In this document: one piece after another, positions 36,721 through 50,700 of the stretch
How the letters are laid out: each line of letters begins with the position of its first letter
How positions within the stretch are numbered: the first letter of the stretch is position 1
Assembly: GCF_001039355.2 (NCBI RefSeq)
Contig: NW_019774637.1
Span: 206,927-270,926 of the forward strand
Source: Lingula anatina
Lineage: Eukaryota; Brachiopoda; Lingulata; Lingulida; Lingulidae
Direction: 5' to 3'
Length of the DNA: 64,000 nt
Notes under the pieces: generated by a model
Databases searched by the model: none
The model's input: only the letters and a program-made list of their open reading frames with translations
Told to the model about the DNA's origin: nothing
Made by a program: the position numbers and the translations under genes

Positions 36721-39700
36721 CTAGGCAACCTTTGTCAAATAATACACACAATTATCCAAGTACTTTGTCATGATGCGGGCAAGTAATGGTAGGTTTGCAA
36801 ATGATTTTTTTTTTCCGTAGTTTTTGTATTACCATATAATGGGTGGCACTGTATTGGGACAATTTTATGTGAAATGTGCTGTTCGTGAATCAGTTCACAC
36901 ACCCAGTTGTAATCTGAACCAGTTCTGGATGGCTCAAGGTCAGCTAAAGTCTTTTTAATGGTAGAAGAGATGTGTTCATTCATGAATTCACTCATTTGCT
37001 GCAATCTGTTAGACCTCAAAAAATAAATAAATAAACAAATAAATAAATAAAAAGAATATTACTAACTAGATCAACTGGTTCAAAATAATTATAAATTGTA
37101 TATCATTAATTATCCAGGTCAAAGAGCAAAATCATGTTGGTTGCTATGCATATGTATATGAGTGACTGTATATGTGTGTTTTGCTTGCATAAATATGCTC
37201 AGACATGCATAGAAATATGCATTCATACACATTCATGTGCATTTGTATATTTTTATATACACACGTGCTTGCACACATGGGCACGTGCACACACAAATGA
37301 AACTAGTGTTGCTAATGTAAACATTTGTAAACTATAATACGGGTTCGCGTCCGTCATCAGTAGCTGATTAAGATGTCCATTTATTACTATTAATGTAACT
37401 AAAAACATATGTGAGCTGGTGGTTCAAATATGAATTGATATTCTGACTGTGTGACTCTGATGCAGAAATAACCTTAGCCTGTGTTGAGGACAGGACAGGA
37501 GTGTACTGAATAATAACTTGCACTTATCCAGCATACTGTCATCTTTGTCTGTGTAAAGAAGACTTGGGCCACATTCAGAACAGTGGACTAGCTAGTCCAA
37601 GGGTCAAATATGGTGGCCCACTACAAAGCTTGATATCTAAACCACTAATAAACACTAAATAGATTACCTGTGGGAAAGTATTCAAGTGGGTCGGCCATAT
37701 TTGACCATGGGACTAGTTAGTCCACTGTTCTGAATGCGACCTTAGGCTCTGTTCACAACTACCTAAACTACCTAGGTTGTTGAACAGCAACCTAAATGTA
37801 CTGTGGCTCAAATATGGCCCGCACTTGTAAGCATGACCCATAATCTCTTTATGGATTCTCCACCACTGATGTGCACCATCCTTGCAAGTGTAATTAATAC
37901 CCCATTCACACTACGCTCAGTTATCTGGATAAGTTGCGAATTAGGTCACAGTTCGAATAAATGCAGTAGTGTGAACGCAAGAGGATTTCTGTAAGGCAAT
38001 TTTTCAAAATCCTGCAAGCGAGGTGGATTTCTAAGCGCGATCTGAATAACTTACCGGAATCGACACCTGTACAGATCTTACTGCGCATGTGTGCAGATAA
38101 GTGTGGGTATCTATGAACGCTTGTTTATTACTTTAGCAATTGCACCAAATGTATTTGGAGGTTACCACTCACTACAACATGAGGAAACAAACTTATTTTG
38201 CCATCTTATGCTTCCCAAGAATGCTGGAATGTCTTTTTGAGATACATTTGCCGTCACTTTTTTTTGTTGGTATTTTGAGTTTTCCTGTGCGGCGCATGCG
38301 CGAGTGTTCAAAACAGGAAAATAAACCTGAAATTTTCAACGTGGGATTCGGTTTCGCTTCGCGAGTGTGAACGCAATACCGAATGGGATTCCTCACAAAA
38401 AATCCGAATTATAGAAATGCACATTTTTGCAACTGTAGTGTGAATGGGGTATAAATCTCTATGTGCTTCAAGTGGGTCATGTCATATTTGAGCCATGGCT
38501 TAGTTAGGCTGTGGCTTAACTTGGTTGTGAACACATCCTTAATGTAATACATTCTTCATAGCGTGTAAAAGATAAGATATATGGAGTGATTTATTGTATA
38601 TAGAGATAACTTTTTCTTTCTAAGACAATACTATTCATAGTGGATCTATTATTTTCTGTTCAAAACTTTAAAAATAGCAGGACTTGTCTCTTCTATGTCT
38701 CTGTCATTTCTGAATTAAGTTTATTATTATTTGTTTATTCCCACTGAAAAAAAACCTTCTTATACATAGCAATAAGCTAAGCTATGAATGAAGTTCGTTT
38801 TCCCCTGGGGGCTTGAAGGACAGTGCTTTTTTTCTCCCAGTGCAGGAATGTCTAATCAGACAATGTGTGATACTTGTTCTAAAGAGATTTGTTGCATTTG
38901 GACAAATATGGACCACCTTCAGTTGAAAAGCTCTACTTATCTTTATTTGATAGATTTAACAGATGAACACAACCAGTGAAGATACCATCAAGTGCAGGTG
39001 GTTTGATAAAAATGCTGCGATAATATTATCATTTTCGTACTTATGCCCCTCATGATTGAGACTGAACTTCAAGCGAACACTTTTTTCACTTGTTTGCCCT
39101 GGGGCTCATGAAATGTTTTGTGTTGTGACAAACAAAGGGTTCAGGTATGCAGGTTATTTTATTTTTACATTATTTGAAGAATTCCCCCTTGTATGTATAC
39201 TAATATGATTATTGATAAAGGAAGCAATAAAAGATAAAGATGCAGACGTTGATAAGTAGTATAAGAAATTGAAGGTAACTAAGTACGTATTTGCAAAAAA
39301 TAAAAAAATAAAAAGCATCGGCAAAGTGTACTTACTGATTCAGGTGGATGTTCTTTAGTGAAAATATAAATAATGGTTCTGGGGGATACCTGAGGGGTTT
39401 GGACCCCTTAACCTGAAACAAAATTTCCACTTCAACCTACAGGTTTACTATACCAAAAAGGTAAAAAAAAAAACACTGGCCATGGGTCCTACAGAAAAAT
39501 GCATGGTTCATGTACTTGACAGTGCAAAATGTTGCAAAATGCCCCTTCCCCCCCCCCCCTCCCCGAATACCTCTAGATGTTCTGATCTGCCAGTGACAAT
39601 ACCCGCACTACTTAAAATTCTTTTCAACAAAAGTTATAGAAGCTATTTTTTCATATCGTATTTCATTGCTTATTTCAAAGCACTAATTTTACTTTCATTA

Positions 39701-42700
39701 ACTTCTCATTATCACTAATAACAGTAATAATAATAATAATTTTTTAGGCAAAAGACCTTTTTTAAAAGGTAAGAAAGACAAAGTGACTCTTTTGTAGTGA
39801 TGGTGTATGCTTTATAAAAACTACTGTTCTCAAGGGCAGTGGTACATTGAATACATTGAATACATTGAATACCTTGCTGGGATAGGACCTGGACAAGAAG
39901 AAGCTAACCAATCCAATTCATGGAACTGTCTTGAAAATGGCATGTTTTTGTGTGTATACATTATGGTAGCAGAGCTCCACTTTATCACTATCCAGAGTCG
40001 TGGCCTAGAATGAGACTTCATCAGCCCGGCAAGATGAATGCCACATAATTCCTTTTCACTGTCCAGTGTGTTGGCCATTGATAAATTACTGACAGCCCAG
40101 AAACCTGGATTGTTAATTGGCTCTTATTTAGTAAGCAGTGCTTTTTCCCTGCTGTATCGTGTTTAGTGATTAGGGAGTAGTAGTTTGCTGGGGGAGAGTT
40201 CTTAGCAAGCAGAGCAGACAACNCCTGCAGGCCTTTATAAATTTTAGTTTAAAGCAAAAATAAGTTTAATGTGTAATAAATGGTTACAGAAATTCCCCGT
40301 CCAACAGAATACTTCTAAACTTCTTCATAATGAGCTTGGTGACGCAAACGTTTAATAAAATGGAAATAATTCAGCGTTTATTTTCTAATTTTTACCACTC
40401 CAACGCCCTGGTGAGTCCAGAAAGTAAACCCCAAAGTCCGAACACCCAAGATGCCGAATACAGACCTCATTTCCGAGACTTAGAAGCAAATCTTTTACTA
40501 GGCAACCTTTGTCAAATAATACACACAATTATCCAAGTACTTTGTCATGATGCGGGCAAGTAATGGTAGGTTTGCAAATGATTTTTTTCCCGTAGTTTTT
40601 GTATTACCATATAATGGGTGGCACTGTATTGGGACAATTTTATGTGAAATGTGCTGTTCGTGAATCAGTTCACACACCCAGTTGTAATCTGAACCAGTTC
40701 TGGATGGCTCAAGGTCAGCTGTCTTTTTAATGGTAAAGGAGATGTGTTCATTCATGAATTCACTCATTTGCTGCAATCTGTTAGACCTAAAAAAAAAAAA
40801 AATAAATAAATAAATAAATAAATAAACAAATAAATAAATGAAAAGAATATTACTAACTAGATCAACTGGTTCAAAATTATAACAAATTATTACAAATTGT
40901 GTATCGTTAATTATCCGTGTCAAAAAGCAAAATCATGTTGGTTGCTAGGTATATGTATATAAGTGACTGTATATATGTGTTTTGCTTGCATAAATACGCA
41001 TAGACATGCATAGAAATATGCATTCATACACATTCATGTGCATTTGTATATCTTTTGTATACGCACATGTGCATGCACACAAATCAAAGCAGTGTTGCTA
41101 ATGTAAATATTTGTAAACTGTAACTTGACCACTGTATAATAGGGGTTGCCAGTTTTGGCGTCCGTCATCAGTAGCTGATTAAGATGTCTATTTATTACTA
41201 TTAATGTAACTAAAAACATATGTGAGCTGGTGTTTCAAATATGAATTGATATTCTGACTGTGTGACTCTGACGCAGAAATAACCTTAGCCTGTGTTGAGG
41301 ACAGGACAGGAGTGTACTGAATAATAACTTGCACTTATCCAGCATACTGTCATCTTTGTCTGTGTAAAGAAGACTTAGGCCACATTCAGAACAGTGGACT
41401 AGCTAGTCCAAGGGTCAAATATGGTGGCCCACTACAAAGCTTGATATCTAATCCACTAATAAACACTAAATAGATTACCTGTGGGAAAGTATTCAAGTGG
41501 GTCGGCCATATTTGACCATCGGACTAGTTAGTCCACTGTTCTGAATGCGACCTTAGGCTCTGTTCACAACTACCTAAACTACCTAGGTTGTTGAACAGCA
41601 ACCTAAATGTACTGTGGCTCAAATATGGCCCGCACTTGTAAGCATGACCCATAATCTCTTTATGGATTCTCCACCACTGATGTGCACCATCCTTGCAAGT
41701 GTAATTAATACCCCATTCACACTACACTCAGTTATCTGGATAAGTTGCGAATTAGGTCACAGTTCGAATAAATGCAGTAGTGTGAACGCAAGAGGATTTC
41801 TGTAAGGTGAATTTTCAAAATCCTGCAAGCGAGGTGGATTTCTAAGCGCGATCCGAATAACTTACCAGAATCGACACCTGTACAGATCTTACTGTGTATG
41901 TGTGCAGATAAGTGTGGGTACCTATGAACGCTTCTTTATTACTTTAGCAATTGCACCAAATGTATTTGGAGGTCACCACTCACTACAACATGAGGAAACA
42001 AACTTATTTTGCCATCTTATGCTTCCCAAGAATGCTGGAATGTCTTTTTGAGATACATTTGCCGTCACTTTTTTTTGTTGGTATTTTGAGTTTTCCTGTG
42101 CGGCGTATGCACGAGTGTTCAAAACAGGAAAATAATCCTGAAATTTTCAACGTGGGATTCGGTATCGCTTCGCGAGTGTGAACGCAATACCGAATGGGAT
42201 TCCTCACGAAAAATCCGAATTATAGAAATGCGCATTTTTGCAACTGTAGTGTGAATGGGGTATAAATCTCTATGTGCTTCAAGCGGGTCATGTCATATTT
42301 GAGCCATGGCTTAGTTAGGCTGTGGTTTAACTTGGTTGTGAACACATCCTCAATGTAATACTTTCTTCATAGCGTGTAAAAGATAAGATATATGGAGTGA
42401 TTTATTGTATATAGAGATAACTTTTTCTTTCTAAGACAATACTATTCATAGTGGATCTATTATTTTCTGTTCAAAACTTTAAAAATAGCAGGACTTGTCT
42501 CTTCTATGTCTCTGTCATTTCTGAATTAAGTTTATTATTATTTGTTTATTCCCACTGAAAAAAACCCTTCTTATACATAGCAATAAGCTAAGCTATGAAT
42601 GAAGTTCGTTTTCCCCTGGGGGCTTGAGGGACAGTGCTTTTTTTCTCCCAGTGCAGGAATGTCTAATCAGACAATGTGTGATACTTGTTCTAAAGAGATT

Positions 42701-45700
42701 TGTTGCATTTGGACAAATATGGACCACCTTCAGTTGAAAAGCTCTACTTATCTTTATTTGATAGATTTAACAGATGAACACAACCAGTGAAGATACCATC
42801 AAGTGCAGGTGGTTTGATAAAAATGCTGCGATAATATTATCATTTTCGTACTTATGCCCCTCATGATTGAGACTGAACTTCAAGCGAACACTTTTTTCAC
42901 TTGTTTGCCCTGGGGCTCATGAAATGTTTTGTGTTGTGACAAACAAAGGGTTCAGGTATGCAGGTTATTTTATTTTTACATTATTTGAAGAATTCCCCCT
43001 TGTATGTATACTAATATGATTATTGATAAAAGGAAGCAATAAAAGATAAAGATGCAGACGTTGATAAGTAGTATAAGAAATTGAAGGTAACTAAGTACGT
43101 ATTTGCAAAAAATAAAAAAATAAAAAGCATCAGCAAAGTGTACTTACTGATTCAGGTGGATGTTCTTTAGTGAAAATATAAATAATGGTTCTGGGGGATA
43201 CCTGAGGGGTTTGGACCCCTTAACCTGAAACAAAATTTCCACTTCAACCTACAGGTTTACTATACCAAAATGGTAAAAAAAAACAAAAAAAAAAAACATA
43301 CACTGGTCATGGGTCCTACAGAAAAATGCATGGTTCATGTACTTGACAGTGCAAAATGTTGCAAAATGCCCCTTCTCCCCCCCCCTCCCGAATACCTCTA
43401 GATGTTCTGATCTGCCAGTGACAATGCCCGCACTACTTAAAATTCTTTTCAACAAAAGTTATAGAAGCTATTTTTTCATATCGTATTTCATTGCTTATTT
43501 CAAAGCACTAATTTTACTTTCATTAACTTCTCATTATCACTAATAATAGTAATAATAATAATTATTATTTTTAGGCAAAAGACCTTTTTTTAAAAGGTAA
43601 GAAAGACAAAGTGAGTGGTTTGTAGTGATGGTGTATGCTTTATAAAAACTATTCTTATTGTACTGTTCTCAAGGGCAGTGGTACATTGAATTCATTGAAT
43701 ACATTGAATACCTTGCTGGGATAGGACCTGGACAAGAAGAAGCTAACCAATCCAATTCATGGAACTGTCTTGAAAATGGCATGTTTTTGTGTGTATACAT
43801 TATGGTAGCAGAGCTCCACTTTATCACTATCCAGAGTCATGGCCTAGAATGAGACTTCATCAGCCTGGCAAGATGAATGCCACATAATTCCTTTTCACTG
43901 TCCAGTGTGTTGGCCATTGATAAATTACTGACAGCCCAGAAACCTGGATTGTTAATTGGCTCTTATTTAGTGAGCAGTGCTTTTTCCCTGCTGTATCGTG
44001 TTTAGTGATTAGGGAGTAGTAGTTTGCTGGGGGAGAGTTCTTAGCAAGCAGAGCAGACACCTGGTCCACACACCATGTGCTGGGTAAGCCGAGGATGCAG
44101 GAAGATTGCCTGTGTAAAACTGTGTATTCTGTTTCTATGGGGAGTGGATTCCATACTGAAGGTTAGAAATGCATTGGCTTTTGAAAGATAAACTGAAATA
44201 GTTTACACATAGTGGGAGATACCTTGTTTAGAAAAGATTAATGTGAAATATATTGATTTGGGTGAGAGTATGCAATAGATTTTTTTATATGGTATTTTGT
44301 TGTAGTTAATGAAAATGACTAGAGACTTTTAATTTGAAATCGCATATAAAACAGATTCTGAAGTTTAAGAAGAAGATAAGCTATGAGACTGTTTTTTTCT
44401 TTTTTTTTTTTTTGCCTGATATACTTGCATATATTTTAACTGCTTATTTAAGTAGTCACTTGAATAAACTTTTTTTATAAATAAAAAAGGTGGATGAAAA
44501 TATATAATTCTTTTATATTCCATGTCAATTTATTCCATTTGTCGATATTTTCCTATACAGCAAAAATAACCAGGAGAAATACATATTTTCACAACTCTTG
44601 TTTTTGCAGATTATAGAGTAAAATCTGCAATGGCAACAGTTTTGAATCTGCATTTTAAAGTATAAAGGCCATAATCCATTCATAAATATGTAGTATTAAT
44701 TAAGTGACAAAATTAGTTGTCATCAGTTGCTTGATCAGGTAATATATATTCATCACAATGATCAAGAGAGTGAAAAGTTATGGGATCCCTTACTGAAGTT
44801 GATTTGATAGAGCATGATCACAGAATACTATGAAATTTATGTGCCAGAAGATAAAAAAAGGAAGAGGGTGGAGAAAATATGTGGATTCAGGCATCTTAAT
44901 TATGTTGGAAACATGTTTTGAGGGTTTCCCTCAATGTATTGGGAGGATTGGAGGGGGGGGGGGGGGGGGNNNNNNNNNNNNNNNNNNNNNNNNNNNNNNN
45001 NNNNNNNNNNNNNNNNNNNNNNNNNNNNNNNNNNNNNNNNNNNNNNNNNNNNNNNNNNNNNNNNNNNNNNNNNNNNNNNNNNNNNNNNNNNNNNNNNNNN
45101 NNNNNNNNNNNNNNNNNNNNNNNNNNNNNNNNNNNNNNNNNNNNNNNNNNNNNNNNNNNNNNNNNNNNNNNNNNNNNNNNNNNNNNNNNNNNNNNNNNNN
45201 NNNNNNNNNNNNNNNNNNNNNNNNNNNNNNNNNNNNNNNNNNNNNNNNNNNNNNNNNNNNNNNNNNNNNNNNNNNNNNNNNNNNNNNNNNNNNNNNNNNN
45301 NNNNNNNNNNNNNNNNNNNNNNNNNNNNNNNNNNNNNNNNNNNNNNNNNNNNNNNNNNNNNNNNNNNNNNNNNNNNNNNNNNNNNNNNNNNNNCATTGAA
45401 TACATTGAATACCTTGCTGGGATAGGACCTGGACAAGAAGAAGCTAACCAATCCAATTCATGGAACTGTCTTGAAAATGGCATGTTTTTGTGTGTATACA
45501 TTATGGTAGCAGAGCTCCACTTTATCACTATCCAGAGTCATGGCCTAGAATGAGACTTCATCAGCCCGGCAAGATGAATGCCACATAATTCCTTTTCACT
45601 GTCCAGTGTGTTGGCCATTGATAAATTACTGACAGCCCAGAAACCTGGATTGTTAATTGGCTCTTATTTAGTGAGCAGTGCTTTTTCCCTGCTGTATCGT

Positions 45701-47546
45701 GTTTAGTGATTAGGGAGTAGTAGTTTGCTGGGGGAGAGTTCTTAGCAAGCAGAGCAGACACTCTGGTCCACACACCATGTGCTGGGTAAGCCGAGGATGC
45801 AGGAAGATTGCCTGTGTAAAACTGTGTATTCTGTTTCTATGGGGAGTGGATTCCATACTGAAGGTTAGAAATGCATTGGCTTTTGAAAGATAAACTGAAA
45901 TAGTTTACACATAGTGGGAGATACCTTGTTTAGAAAAGATTAATGTGAAATATATTGATTTGGGTGAGAGTATGCAATAGATTTTTTTATATGGTATTTT
46001 GTTGTAGTTAATGAAAATGACTAGAGACTTTTAATTTGAAATCGCATATAAAACAGATTCTGAAGTTTAAGAAGAAGATAAGCTATGAGACTGTTTTTTT
46101 CTTTTTTTTTTTTTTGCCTGATATACTTGCATATATTTTAACTGCTTATTTAAGTAGTCACTTGAATAAACTTTTTTTATAAATAAAAAAGGTGGATGAA
46201 AATATATAATTCTTTTATATTCCATGTCAATTTATTCCATTTGTCGATATTTTCCTATACAGCAAAAATAACCAGGAGAAATACATATTTTCACAACTCT
46301 TGTTTTTGCAGATTATAGAGTAAAATCTGCAATGGCAACAGTTTTGAATCTGCATTTTAAAGTATAAAGGCCATAATCCATTCATAAATATGTAGTATTA
46401 ATTAAGTGACAAAATTAGTTGTCATCAGTTGCTTGATCAGGTAATATATATTCATCACAATGATCAAGAGAGTGAAAAGTTATGGGATCCCTTACTGAAG
46501 TTGATTTGATAGAGCATGATCACAGAATACTATGAAATTTATGTGCCAGAAGATAAAAAAAGGAAGAGGGTGGAGAAAATATGTGGATTCAGGCATCTTA
46601 ATTATGTTGGAAACATGTTTTGAGGGTTTCCCTCAATGTATTGGGAGGATTGGAGGGGGGGGGGGGGGAGAGGAGGGCTATGGAATGGCAGACAGGTACA
46701 AATATCTCAATTATACCAAGGAGATGCCATGAAAGTTTTCCTGAACGTGTTGATTAGGCCAGTTACCATGGCAACAGGTCTCATCAGCCAATCTGTCCAG
46801 ACAGATGCAGCGACACATAATAATGATGTTGTGGTGGAATGCTACAGTTGCAACATGCTGTAAAAGTTTCCATGTTTTGTCTAGTATTTTTTATTTTTAT
46901 CATCATCCTGGTAATCTGGTGGCTCAGGTGATAGACTAAGCAGTGTGGATCTAATGCAGGTAGCAGGTTTACCTGTGGTCCTTTGATAACTTCAAGGTAA
47001 ATAAACTCTCACCTGGATGGTTTTTGGTGCAGATAGCAGAGAGATGCTTCTAGATAGCCCGAGTGTTCATTATTAGTCCACTGGCTCCTTGGTTTGATGG
47101 CTCGCTTTAATTTTACTCTTAGAGGTTCATTGGTCCAGATTTTTTTTTAAATATTTGTTCAGGTTTCATTGTCCCAAAGGTTAAATAGCAACTGCCATTA
47201 GAAAAATAAGCAAAACAGGAATAGTTTCTACCCGTGATCGTCTTAAAACAGTGTCTATTGAATTAACTTTTGGACTTTTAACTTTTTACTGAATAGTAGT
47301 TTTGGACTTATGAACTATCAGTGCATGGAATCTTAGCTTTCAAAAGTCTTTTAATGTTTCAGTCTTGAACTATGAGCCTGTGGACCTACATGTATAAATG
47401 CCCAGATTATTGATTATATGCTGTAATTAAATAAAAAGAAAGAAAGAAGGAAGAATAAAAGGAAGAAAGCCATTGCAAAAAACCTCCAGTCTAAAGAACC
47501 CTCAAATTGTTTGGATTCACCTGTGGTAATAGTTTTTCCTTCACTT

Positions 47547-47597
<51 letters not shown>

Positions 47598-47652
47598 TGT
47601 GTGTGTGTATGTGTGTATATATGTTGTGTGTGTGTGTATGTGTGTATATATG

Positions 47653-47700
<48 letters not shown>

Positions 47701-50700
47701 ATGCGTATATATGTTGTGTGTGTGTGTGTGTGGGCACATGTATGCATGTGCATTTATGCATGTTTTTGCATTTGTGTGCATGTGAATGTGCACATGTAAC
47801 AGCTTCACTCGAGATTTTAATAGCCCTTTATAGTCATGAAATCTGCAATTTTCATTTTTTGAAGAAAGTTGATCTGTGTAGTAGCGTTGATCATAATGAT
47901 GAAATCTAAAACAGTTCAATTTCTATACAATAAGCTGAAAGTGTACCTGGAAAGCTTTTGCCCCAACACTTGGGACTTTACCAGTCACAATTTAAAGTCT
48001 TCAGAATGAAAAAAAATTATACTAGTTTTCAGCAAGTCAGTACATATAAATTTTTTTAGCAACAGCCAAATCCCTAGTATATATTTAGATTCCGTATGAC
48101 ATATGATCATCTCATATCAGGCCCCCTCTGGACAGTACAGGGCTGGTGATATTTGAAACCAGTACTGAAGCAGTCTCTATGTTACACTATGGCTGCAGGG
48201 TTCATGATAAGATGTCTCATTCTCTGACGTGAGATTACCACAGTGATTCACTTTTTGATGTAATCTGTCCACTGTTATTTCAGTTCATTATCTTTTTGTC
48301 TTTTAGGCATGTCATGGGAGGGGGTTACAGAGAGCATTAACCTCAACACCCCCCCCCCCCATTTTATAAGGCATTTTATAATTGATGTGATGGAAATGTT
48401 GTAAACCTGAGTTACAGGGTACTGAAGGTGACCTCCCTCTACTTAACCCACACCATCTTCATTACTAGTACAAATAGACCTGATTGCCCTGATTGGTGTG
48501 TGTGTGTGTGTGTGTGTTTGTGTATGTGTGTGTGTGTGTGTGTTTGTGTATGTGTGTGTGTGTATGTGTGTGTGTGTGTTGTATGTGTGATTGTGTGTGT
48601 GTAAAAGAGAGTGTAATAAGAAATCCATTTATAAAAAAATATGTATTCAGAATGCAGTGCAGTGCTTTACAATATGTTGTAACATAAAAATCAGATATGG
48701 GATTTAATTTTGTAAACTAAGGTTAAAGATGGGATTTTTTTCACATGTTGGATGATATCCTCTTTGCATCAGATACGTAAGTTACAAAAGTTGCAGAATA
48801 TTTAGTCATATGTTCCAGAATGGGGAAATATAAGTGGATGTTAGGGGAGAGATGGTTTTCCTACTGTCTGGAAAGTCTCTGGGCACAGTGCTGTATTTCA
48901 GTTTCAGAAGGATATATTTTAAATAAAAATGGTTATAAATTCCAGTAACTAGTTAAGTCTCGATCATAACTTGACTAATATTTTGAACCATCAGGCGGTG
49001 TTAGTTTCTCATTATTTATATATACATTCACACATAGAGTATATACATAGAGTTAGAAAGAAACAAACAGATCAGCTGAGGGCAATTTAAAGAAACTAAT
49101 TTACTAAGCAGAACAGTGTTTTTAAGAGAATGACATTTCCTGGGCGTACATGTCACGGAACTGTTCATTTAAGAAGAAGTCTTAATGAAAGTCTTGATTA
49201 CTAATGTTGTGGATGGAAAAACATGTCACACTGCATGAATGCTCGTCTTTATGGCAGTGGTTAAGAACTAATCAGAAATGTGAGTGCTACTGGTAGATAT
49301 AAACTCCACTGTTAAGGAATGGTGTGTTTAGAAAATTGTTTCAGTGATGACTTTTGAAAAAATATCAAAAACATAAAAAGTAGCATGTAACTAATTTGAA
49401 AGATTTTTTTACGCAGATTTACTGTTAGATTTGCTTTAAATCCTTCTTGTGAATTGTACTGTTGTTGCATTTGTTTTTCAAAAAACATTTTGCAATCCAC
49501 AACTCCTTTCTCTCCATTCTTCAAGGAAGCTTGTATTAATTTGTAATTTTAAGATAAAATGGCAACGTACAAATTGATAATCACCATAACACACTGCCAC
49601 ACATTTATATATATTCTTCACCTGAAGTTAAACACAAGTGATAGTGTATGTTACATCCTCTCTGAATGCCTTACAGATTAACCTGTAATAAATTCCTGTA
49701 TGTTTAGTCTGTAAACCCCCACGCACTTTCTGCTCCCCCGTGCGCCTCGTGGTTAGTACATCGTGTACCTGAGGTGTTAATGAACAGAGAACAGTGCTCA
49801 GGATGTTAGTTACACTAATTACAGCCAATTCTTTAGGTCTGTGAAATGTAAACCAGATTAACGACTCAATTTAAGAATATCAAGTTCAAATGTAGGTGTG
49901 AATTTTGATATAGTTTTGACCTGGTGTTTTGTGTAAAGTGACAGGTAGAAGCAACATGCAGGGTTTCTTAATACTGTAAAACAGCATTCAGATTCAGACA
50001 TCATACCAGCTGAGTCAATCTAACTCTGCGGGGGATTCTCACAAAGTGCAATCAGTGTAATCAGCTTAATTGTCTGTCATGCCTCCTGGGGCAGCTAGGG
50101 AAGGTAATTAACTTTCGTCTGCCCTAGGCCCAATTATCCCCTAGCTGTTCGAGGAGGCATGTCAAACATTTAAGCCAATTACACTGATTGCACTTGTGGA
50201 GAATTTCCTGCAGAGCTGGAACAATCTATGTAGTACGATGGGTTTATCTGAATGCACCCTAAGTATCTCTTCATTCTTCTACTCTGTTATCTCCAACTGT
50301 CCCTGTTGTATCTATCTGTTATCCAGCAAGCAGATCTATCTATGAAAGCTTACTGTTTTAGTCTTTTAATTTTTCTGTTAAATTTATTTCGTTTTGTTCT
50401 TCCTACCCACATCCTTTGTGGGTCAACTGTTGCTTTTTCGCTGGATATTCACAGATATGTCTCTGGGTAATTGATGGCACTTTTCTGCACTTTTTTGCAT
50501 TAAAGAAAACAGCGAATAACTAGAAAAGCACTCCAAGAGCGCAGACCTCCGCCAAGGCAGCAAAGTCTCCATCCAATGCCGTTTCACCCCTAAATTTTCG
50601 TTATTTTTTATTAGTATTGATTCATTATTGAACTGGATCACCACCAAATCTAATCATCTCATCCTTGGTCCACTTCTGACAGTTCCTGAAAATTTCATCA

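Larger units (their letters stand above)
36447..40222. repeat. Duplicated block, copy A (about 3.8 kb)
   Basis: Starts CCTGCAGGCCTTTATAAATT and is repeated almost base for base from 40224, immediately after a single N at 40223. It includes the nested MITEs at 37567-38538 and a TACATTGAA-type 9-bp repeat at about 39841-39870. Differences are scattered substitutions and homopolymer length changes, as expected between alleles. Confidence 0.85.

Noticed and set aside
36558-36785. Plus-strand frame (77 codons in copy B at 40330-40563) as a small gene
   Set aside because: Copy A has a TAG in the frame (GAAATAATTTAGC) where copy B is open; no start context or homologue recognised.
38788-38979. 63-codon ORF with clustered cysteines (CDTCSKEICC), copied at 42599-42790
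   Set aside because: Identical in both copies, so no evolutionary information; the cysteine spacing does not fit a zinc finger I know.
44830-45553. Four ORFs of about 160-210 codons
   Set aside because: They run through the 424-N gap and have no real coding content.
46916-46985. tRNA-like A-box/B-box (TGGCTCAGGTGA ... GGTTTACCTGTGG), possible SINE head
   Set aside because: The B-box fits poorly and no tRNA fold or tail is visible.
47411-47919. Overlapping ORFs of up to 142 codons on both strands (Val-Cys and His-Thr repeats)
   Set aside because: They are translations of the TG/CA microsatellite; only 47809-47905 on the minus strand lies outside the array and is kept as a weak exon candidate.
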